Shown here one piece after another: positions 58,569-64,000 of a DNA stretch of 64,000 nt. Source of the stretch: Streptomyces sp. WMMC940 (lineage in GTDB: Bacteria; Actinomycetota; Actinomycetes; Streptomycetales; Streptomycetaceae). How positions within the stretch are numbered: the first letter of the stretch is position 1; every line of letters starts with the position of its first letter. The translations under genes were made by a program, and so were the position numbers. The DNA lies in the NCBI RefSeq assembly GCF_027460265.1, contig NZ_JAPZBC010000001.1:4940001-5004000 (forward strand). The letters run 5' to 3'. The notes beneath the pieces were generated by a model. It saw only the letters and a program-made list of their open reading frames with translations, ran no database searches and was not told the origin of the DNA.

Positions 58569-61493
58569 TCAGGGCGTGCCGCCGCCCTGCTCCGACACCG
58601 CGTACGCCTCCACCGACCACAGCGAGTAACCGAAGCGGGTCGCCCGCCCGTCGCCCTGGACCCGGACGAAACGGGTTCCCGGCGCGTCCATCCGGACCGA
58701 CTCCCGGCCGCCCCTGCCGTCGCGGACGGTCGCGGCGGTGCGCCAGGTGCGCCCGTCGGCCGAGACCTGGATGCGGTACCTCGCCGCATGGGCGTCCTGC
58801 CAGTGCAGCACCACCTGGCCCAGCCGGGCCGGCCGGGCCAGCTCCGCCTGCCACCAGGCGCCGTCCTCCGCGGGGGAGGACCAGCGGGTGCCGGGGTCGC
58901 CGTCGGCCGCCGCGGCGGCCGGGAAGTCCGGCGTCTCGTCCCCCGAGGACGACGCCACCGCCGTGCGGAACAGATCGGGGCCGCCGGTCGCCGGATAGGC
59001 CCGCACGGTCAGCGTGCTCTCCTCCCCGCCGAAGGCGAACGGCACCTGGTACTCGCCCGCCGGAGTCCCCGGGGGGACCGTCACCTCGACGGGCACGGTC
59101 GTCCGCCTGCCGCGCGGTGCCCGCACCTCCTTCGGCACGGCCACGGTGATGCCCTTCGGGGCCTTGGCGGTGAGCGCGCCGCGCACCTCGTCCGGCCGCT
59201 GAGCGGCGACGAACGCCTCGGTGCGCTGCGGGCCGCCGCCGATCGGCGCGTCCAGCTCGTCCCTGCCGAGGGCCAGCCGGGCCCGGGGCTCGTCGGCGAA
59301 CCACGGCACGAGCGCGTGCACCGCGGGCGCCTGCGGTGCCCCGGTGATCCTGAGGGCGTCCGCACGCAGCCCCTGCAGACGGCTCTGGGTCCAGCCGGAC
59401 GGGGCGAGCCCGCCGAGCGGCCGCCAGCCCTGGCCCGGCACGTGCGCCTCCAGCGTGCCCGTGGCGCCGTCCGCGCCCGGTTCGGTCATCGCCGTCACGG
59501 CTTCCACGGGCCGGGCCCGGTCCAGCCGCACCGTGTACGCGTCGCCGGTGCGGGTCACCGGGCCGGGCCGGCGGTCCGCGCCCGTCCACACCGCCGACTC
59601 CTTCGCCACCCGGGTGAGGAAGGGATCGAGCACGCCCTTGCCGACGGTCACCCTGCCCGTGCCGATCTGCGAGCGCACGGGGGCGAGCGCCAGCGACGCC
59701 CGCCAGGCGGCTTCGCCGTCGCCGCGCGCCTGGGCCTGAAGCATGTCGACGGCGAGTTCCCCGGCGGTGCCGTAGCGCGCCAGCTGGTCCAGCCACGGTC
59801 CCACCTCGGAGTCCAGCGGGGCCAGCCGCTCCGGGGCCTCCCGCATCACCGTGAAGGCCGACCGCAGCCGACGCGCCGCCTCGTCCCTGGCCTTGGCGTC
59901 GGTCGTGGTCCGCGAGCGCCAGAACTCGGCCAGCAGGGGCTGGAGATACGCCGATTCGGTGGGGCTGAGGACGGACGAGGAGTGGTTCCCGGCGAGCGCG
60001 CCGAGCGCCTCCCTCGTCCGAGGATCGCCGCCGGCGAGGTCGTCCAGCGCCGCACGCCAGGACTCCTGGGGCCGGTAACCCTTGGGGTTCCAGGCGTAGT
60101 CGGCCGCCGTGAACAGCGGGATCCGGGAAGCGGTCGCCTGCTCCATGGCGTTGACGAGCACCGCGGCCGAACCGGACGCCACGGCCGGCTCGCGTCCCGT
60201 GTAGGGCCCGAGGAAGATGCGGCCCTGCGCGTAGTCGTTGACGGGGTAGTTGTCCATCGTGACCATCGGGTGTCGGAAGACCTCACGGGCTCCGGCCAGT
60301 TCCCGTCCGGTGATGGTGCGGGGCACGACCCCGACCCCCGTCCAGGCGACCTGGACGCCGGGGTCCAGCAGCGAGGCGAGCGCGGTGCGGTACTCGGTCG
60401 CGCCGTCCTGGTAGAACTCCGTCGGCATCACCGTCAGCGGTTCCGAGCCGGGGTGGCGGTCGGCGAGGTGCCCGGCGATCTCCCCGGCGAGCCGTGCGTG
60501 CGCCCTGGCCGCGGCCTCCGGGCCGGAACCGAAGGCGTCGGGGTCCCGGTCGCAGTGCCACTCGCTGTAGCTGACGTCCTGGAACTGCAGCTGGAAGGCG
60601 CGTACCCCGAGCGCCCACATCGCGTCGATCTTGCGCTTGAGCGCTTTCACGTCGTCGTCCGAGGCCAGGCACATCGACTGGGCGGGGGCGACGGCCCAGG
60701 CGAGCGTCACATGGTTGCGCCGGGCCCGCTCGGCCAGCTCGCGGAACTCGGCGCGCTGGGCGGCGGGGTACGGGTCGCGCCAGCGGGTCTGCCGGAACGG
60801 GTCGTCGCCCGGCGCGTGGAGATAGCGGTTCTGCTTGGTGCGGCCCATGAAGTCGAGCTGCTCCAGGCGCTGTCGATGGCTCCACGGGCGGCCGTAGAAG
60901 CCCTCGGTCACTCCGCGTACGGCCGTGCCGGGCCAGTCCCGCACCGCCACACCGGGCACCGTGCGGTCCCCGACGAGCTGCCGCAGCGTCTGTGCCCCGT
61001 GGAAGAGCCCGTCCGCTCCCACTCCGTCCACGGCGACGGTGTGGCGTCCGTCCACCCGGCCGGTGCCGATCCGGTAGCCGCCCGCGGGCAGATCGGCGCG
61101 TTCCGGCACGCGCAGGGCGCGCAGCGCGTCGAGTGCTCCCGATCCGCCGAGAAGGAGCACCGTCCCGCGGCCGGGCAGCTCCGTGTGGACGGTCCGCACG
61201 CCCGCGGCGCGCAGCGCCTCGCGCACGGTCCCTACGGCATGGGGGTCGGCGTCCGGGGCCGCGAGGAGCGTCACGTCCTCGCCCAGCGGCACCGCCGGGC
61301 CCGTGGTCCTGAGCACCTGGGGCCGGGGCCAGACCGGGGGCACCGGTCCGGCGGCCTTCCGGTCGGGGGCGGCCGTGCTGGCGGAGCCCGGTACGTCCGG
61401 GGCGGCGGCGGCCCCGGGGGCCGTCCCGAGCAGTCCGCCGATCACGGCGACGGCGACGGCGGTGGCCGTCTGCTTCCTGTGCCCGAACCGCAC
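58569..61493 (-). CDS. secreted GH84-type beta-N-acetylglucosaminidase with CBM32-like domain
   Basis: A 974-residue exported enzyme. GTG at 61493 with GGGAG ahead; the frame runs on upstream but there it overlaps malQ. Signal peptide to about residue 30 (GAAAA). N-terminal GH20/GH84-like domain (PPVWPRPQVL to DWPGT, 52-190), then the catalytic barrel beginning GVTEGFYGRPW (194-204), NRYLHAPGDD, and MPTEFY, MDNYPVNDY. Where GH84 enzymes have the catalytic Asp pair, this one reads FQLQFQDVS with Gln305-Asp306. Following helical and NPCBM-like parts, a C-terminal discoidin/F5-8C (CBM32-like) domain is present (DFPAAAAADGDPGTRWSS to TRFVRVQGDGRATRFGYSLW). It would remove GlcNAc from chitin, hyaluronan-like or wall glycans. 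Confidence 0.88.
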   Translation of the reverse strand: MRFGHRKQTATAVAVAVIGGLLGTAPGAAAAPDVPGSASTAAPDRKAAGPVPPVWPRPQVLRTTGPAVPLGEDVTLLAAPDADPHAVGTVREALRAAGVRTVHTELPGRGTVLLLGGSGALDALRALRVPERADLPAGGYRIGTGRVDGRHTVAVDGVGADGLFHGAQTLRQLVGDRTVPGVAVRDWPGTAVRGVTEGFYGRPWSHRQRLEQLDFMGRTKQNRYLHAPGDDPFRQTRWRDPYPAAQRAEFRELAERARRNHVTLAWAVAPAQSMCLASDDDVKALKRKIDAMWALGVRAFQLQFQDVSYSEWHCDRDPDAFGSGPEAAARAHARLAGEIAGHLADRHPGSEPLTVMPTEFYQDGATEYRTALASLLDPGVQVAWTGVGVVPRTITGRELAGAREVFRHPMVTMDNYPVNDYAQGRIFLGPYTGREPAVASGSAAVLVNAMEQATASRIPLFTAADYAWNPKGYRPQESWRAALDDLAGGDPRTREALGALAGNHSSSVLSPTESAYLQPLLAEFWRSRTTTDAKARDEAARRLRSAFTVMREAPERLAPLDSEVGPWLDQLARYGTAGELAVDMLQAQARGDGEAAWRASLALAPVRSQIGTGRVTVGKGVLDPFLTRVAKESAVWTGADRRPGPVTRTGDAYTVRLDRARPVEAVTAMTEPGADGATGTLEAHVPGQGWRPLGGLAPSGWTQSRLQGLRADALRITGAPQAPAVHALVPWFADEPRARLALGRDELDAPIGGGPQRTEAFVAAQRPDEVRGALTAKAPKGITVAVPKEVRAPRGRRTTVPVEVTVPPGTPAGEYQVPFAFGGEESTLTVRAYPATGGPDLFRTAVASSSGDETPDFPAAAAADGDPGTRWSSPAEDGAWWQAELARPARLGQVVLHWQDAHAARYRIQVSADGRTWRTAATVRDGRGGRESVRMDAPGTRFVRVQGDGRATRFGYSLWSVEAYAVSEQGGGTP

Positions 61494-61547
61494 GTCCGGT
61501 CTCCCCTCGACTCCCCGTGCCCCACGGTGCCCCACGAAACGGGTTCG

Positions 61548-61577
61548 AGCCCACCATCGCTGCGGTGAAGGTGTCAA
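61548..61577 (-). promoter_or_regulatory. candidate promoter of the GH84-type gene
   Basis: Read leftward, TTGACA (61577-61572) is followed after 18 bases by TGGGCT (61553-61548), a poor -10. It would give a leader of about 48 bases. The -35 is exact; the -10 is weak. Confidence 0.3.
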
Positions 61578-61758
61578 TGCGACTGACGGTTGTGTCGTAT
61601 TTGCCCATCGACGCGCGAGAGTCGCGACCGGCCGGATCAACTCCCATGCGTGGAGCAGAATGTGACACGGAACACGTTGACGAGAGGTGTACGTCTGCGG
61701 CCGCGCCCACTGGGTAGGGCTGCCCATGTCCTGTTGCCCCACCGTGAGGAGGCCCTCC

Positions 61759-62019
61759 GTGGCCGCACCCGCACAGCTTCTGCTCCCCGCCCTGTCCAAA
61801 CCGGTGCCCGGCCCGCTCACCAGCGAGCCGCCGCTGACCTCCGTACCGCCCCTGACCAGCGAGCCTCCGCTCGCAGACGCCGGTCCGCTCACGAGCGAGC
61901 CCCCGCTCGCGGCCGCCCTGCCGCTGACCAGTGAGCCTCCCCTCGTCGACGCCGCCCCCCTCACCAGCGAACCCACCGCCACCGGCGACGCCGGAGGCTC
62001 GGAGTCCCCAGGAGTCTGA
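61759..62019 (+). CDS. small PLTSEPPL-repeat protein upstream of malQ
   Basis: GTG at 61759 has GGAGG six bases ahead; an ATG at 61726 just after a TAGGGCT -10 would give a longer, near-leaderless form (97 instead of 86 residues). After AAPAQLLLPALSKPVPG the protein is five 12-residue units: PLTSEPPLTSVP, PLTSEPPLADAG, PLTSEPPLAAAL, PLTSEPPLVDAA and PLTSEPTATG. The copies differ almost only at third codon positions (CTC/CTG, ACC/ACG, AGC/AGT, GAG/GAA, CCG/CCC/CCT), which shows the peptide repeat is kept by selection in this frame. The stop touches the malQ ATG (TGAATG). No family recognised; it may be a multi-copy peptide precursor or a flexible partner of MalQ. Confidence 0.7.
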   Translation: MAAPAQLLLPALSKPVPGPLTSEPPLTSVPPLTSEPPLADAGPLTSEPPLAAALPLTSEPPLVDAAPLTSEPTATGDAGGSESPGV

Positions 62020-64000
62020 ATGGGCCTGGCCCGGCTCGCCGCGCTGCACGGTGTCGCCACCACGTACTCGCCCTCGGCAGGCGTCAGCGTCCCCGTCCCC
62101 GACTCCACGGTCGTCGCGGTGCTCGCCGCCCTCGGCGTGGACGCGGCCACGCCGGACGCGGTCCGCGCGGCCCTCGCGGCAGCCGAGTCCGCCGCAGGGG
62201 AGCGGCTGCTCCCGCCGACCGTGGTGGCGTGGCTCCCCGTCACCGGGCCGCCCCCCGTCGCAGTCCCGCCCGGCGCCCGGGTGCGCGTCGACCTGGAGGA
62301 CGGCGGCCTGCTGGAATGGCGCGAACTCGTCCCCCAGGCGCCCGCGCCGGGCACCGCCGGTACACCGTCCGGCGAGCGGCCCGCTGCCGGAGGCGGCTCC
62401 TCCGCCGCGCACGGCTGGGCGGAACTGCCCACCGGGGTGCACCGGCTGACCGTGCGCACGAGCGGCGGGCGCACCGGCAGCGCGGTGCTCGTCGTCGCCC
62501 CCGAGGCCGTGGGCCGGCCCGCCGGACGGGTCCACGGCTTCCTGGTCCAGCTCTACTCGCTGCTTTCCGGCCGCTCCTGGGGCATGGGCGACCTCGGGGA
62601 CCTCGCGGAGCTGGCGTCCTGGGCGGGCCGCGCCCTCGGATGCGGGTTCGTGCAGGTCAACCCGCTGCACGCGGCCGTGCCCGGCACGCCGACCGATCCG
62701 TCCCCGTACCGCCCCTCCTCGCGCCGGTTCCCCGACCCCGTGCATCTGCGGATCGAGGACATCCCCGAGTACGCGTACGTCACCGGCCAGGACCGGTTCC
62801 GGCTGGACGCGCTCCTGGAGAAGGCCGCCGAACTGCGCGCCTCCGTCCTGGAGAAGGGCGCGCTGATCGACCGCGACGCCGTGTGGCGGCTCAAGCACCG
62901 GGCACTGGAGCTGGTCCTGCGGGTCCCCCTCGGACCCGGCCGCTGGGCCGCGTACTGCGCCTTCCTGGCCGAGCGGGGCCGGGCGCTGGACGACCACGCC
63001 ACCTGGTGCGCCCTCGCCGAGGTCCATGGCTCGGACTGGCACGCCTGGCCCGAGGGCCTGCGCGATCCGCGCTCCCCGGAGACGGCCCGCGCCCGCGGGG
63101 ACCTCATGGACCGCGTCGACTTCCACTGCCGGCTCGCCTGGCTGACCGACGAGCAGCTGGCCGCGGCCGCGGCGGCGGCCCGGGACGCCGGGATGGCCGT
63201 CGGGGTCGTGCACGACCTCGCGGTCGGCGTGCACCCCGGCGGCGCGGACGCCTGGGCCCAGCAGGACGCCTTCGCCCCGGGCATGTCGGTGGGCGCCCCG
63301 CCCGACGCGTTCAACGCCCGGGGCCAGGACTGGGGTCTTCCTCCGTGGCGGCCCGACGTCCTCGCCGCCTCCGGTTACGCCCCCTACCGGGGGCTGGTGC
63401 GCGGACTCCTGCGGCACGCCGGCGCGCTGCGGCTCGACCACGTCATGGGCCTGTTCCGGCTCTGGTGGGTCCCCGTCGGGGCCGAGCCCACCGAGGGCAC
63501 GTACGTCCGCTACGACGCCGAGGCGATGCTCGCCGTCCTCGTCCTGGAGGCCCACCGCGCCGGGGCGGTCGTCATAGGGGAGGACCTCGGCACCGTCGAG
63601 CCCGGGGTCCGCGAGGCCCTCTCGCGCAGGGGCGTGCTCGGCACGTCCGTCCTCTGGTTCGAACGCGACTGGGCCGGCAGCGGCCGGCCGCTGCCGGCGG
63701 AGCACTGGCGCGAGGGCTGCGTGGCCACGGCCACGACCCACGACCTGCCGTCCACCGCGGCCCGCCTCACGGGCGAGCACGTGGCGCTGCGCCACCGGCT
63801 GGGCCTGCTCACCCGGCCGCTGGACCAGGAACGCACGCGGGACTCCGCCGAGGTGGCCGAATGGCGCGCCTGTCTGACCCGGCTCGGTCTGCTTCCCGAG
63901 GGCACCCACGACGAGGAGGGCGAGATCCGCGCCGTGTACCGGTTCCTGCTGCGCACCCCGGCCCGCATGGTCGGGGTCTGGCTGCCCGACGCCGTCGGGG
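62020..64000 (+). CDS. malQ: 4-alpha-glucanotransferase (amylomaltase), truncated by window end
   Basis: At least 660 residues, running past the window edge. ATG at 62020 directly after the small repeat gene stop, with GGAG six bases ahead. After an N-terminal beta domain (about 1-170) the GH77 barrel begins with GFLVQLYSLLSGRSWGMGDLGDLAELASWAG. Catalytic landmarks: LRLDHVMGLFRLWWVP (nucleophile Asp), VIGEDLGTVEPGVREALS (acid/base Glu) and TTHDLPS (transition-state Asp). It transfers maltosyl units between alpha-1,4-glucans in glycogen and maltodextrin metabolism. Likely co-translated with the repeat protein. Confidence 0.94.
   Translation, partial: MGLARLAALHGVATTYSPSAGVSVPVPDSTVVAVLAALGVDAATPDAVRAALAAAESAAGERLLPPTVVAWLPVTGPPPVAVPPGARVRVDLEDGGLLEWRELVPQAPAPGTAGTPSGERPAAGGGSSAAHGWAELPTGVHRLTVRTSGGRTGSAVLVVAPEAVGRPAGRVHGFLVQLYSLLSGRSWGMGDLGDLAELASWAGRALGCGFVQVNPLHAAVPGTPTDPSPYRPSSRRFPDPVHLRIEDIPEYAYVTGQDRFRLDALLEKAAELRASVLEKGALIDRDAVWRLKHRALELVLRVPLGPGRWAAYCAFLAERGRALDDHATWCALAEVHGSDWHAWPEGLRDPRSPETARARGDLMDRVDFHCRLAWLTDEQLAAAAAAARDAGMAVGVVHDLAVGVHPGGADAWAQQDAFAPGMSVGAPPDAFNARGQDWGLPPWRPDVLAASGYAPYRGLVRGLLRHAGALRLDHVMGLFRLWWVPVGAEPTEGTYVRYDAEAMLAVLVLEAHRAGAVVIGEDLGTVEPGVREALSRRGVLGTSVLWFERDWAGSGRPLPAEHWREGCVATATTHDLPSTAARLTGEHVALRHRLGLLTRPLDQERTRDSAEVAEWRACLTRLGLLPEGTHDEEGEIRAVYRFLLRTPARMVGVWLPDAVG

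Noticed and set aside
61494-62474. N-terminal extension of the GH84-type protein by about 330 residues with GGSLVSG repeats
   Set aside because: It overlaps the certain malQ gene and the repeats vary at silent sites of the opposite frame; a GTG with ribosome site and signal peptide exists at 61493.

Overview
The window is high-GC actinobacterial chromosome, almost certainly Streptomyces. The evidence is a strong G/C bias at third codon positions, near-absence of TTA codons, a pair of dynamin-like GTPases beside an SsbB-like protein, a PknG/GlnX/GlnH signalling locus, a thioester-domain surface protein with an LAxTG-type sortase signal, and many GTG starts with 4-base stop/start overlaps. It is mostly core and semi-core chromosome. 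I see no prophage, insertion sequence or CRISPR array.

Layout. (1) 1-7.8 kb: a small HTH protein, then a myo-inositol catabolism locus. A TIM-barrel isomerase/dehydratase points left; iolC, a Cgl0159-type aldolase-fold gene, iolB, iolD and mmsA point right with overlapping or very close junctions, ending at a very long hairpin. (2) 7.8-18.7 kb: a DHA2-type exporter, a decayed reading frame, a secreted subtilase, an unusual membrane fusion of a serine hydrolase to an ABC ATPase with its permease (preceded by a possible TTA-containing leader peptide), a VWA lipoprotein, a DUF1772-like protein and a cupin/zinc-ribbon protein. (3) 19-22.5 kb: alpha/beta hydrolase, MFS exporter, flavoprotein and tRNA-Arg(TCT). 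(4) 22.7-32.5 kb: dynA-dynB-ssb (sporulation septation and chromosome handling), a sortase-anchored thioester-domain protein, EttA-type ABC-F protein, a thioesterase and a hypothetical protein. (5) 32.5-38 kb: a minisatellite, a three-gene operon (small secreted cysteine protein, ABC ATPase, FtsX-type permease with a TTA codon), a truncated globin and a methyltransferase.

(6) 38-49.3 kb is one leftward seven-gene signalling locus: GlnX-like membrane protein, GlnH-like binding protein, coiled-coil protein, PknG-like kinase, PP2C phosphatase, VWA protein and FHA protein. By analogy with mycobacteria and corynebacteria, GlnH/GlnX would sense an extracellular amino acid and control PknG; the phosphatase and FHA protein give a plausible reversal and read-out. 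Kinase, phosphatase and FHA protein all carry N-terminal CxxC zinc ribbons, and one ribbon in the kinase is a perfect 68-bp duplication.

(7) 49.4-53.7 kb: an amino-sugar/glycoside locus (ROK repressor with operator, GH4 enzyme, BadF-type sugar kinase) in which the expected sugar ABC transporter has collapsed to a scar. (8) 53.9-58.5 kb: a one-chain sigma-like/zinc anti-sigma/TM/ricin-lectin protein, two tiny coupled membrane or secreted genes, an MscS channel and an HNH nuclease. (9) 58.5-64 kb: a secreted GH84-type enzyme with a CBM32-like domain, a small protein built of 12-residue PLTSEPPL repeats, and the start of malQ, cut by the window end.

Functions are assigned from motifs read by eye; no database search was possible. 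Start codons were chosen by Shine-Dalgarno spacing, overlap with the neighbour and position of the conserved domain.
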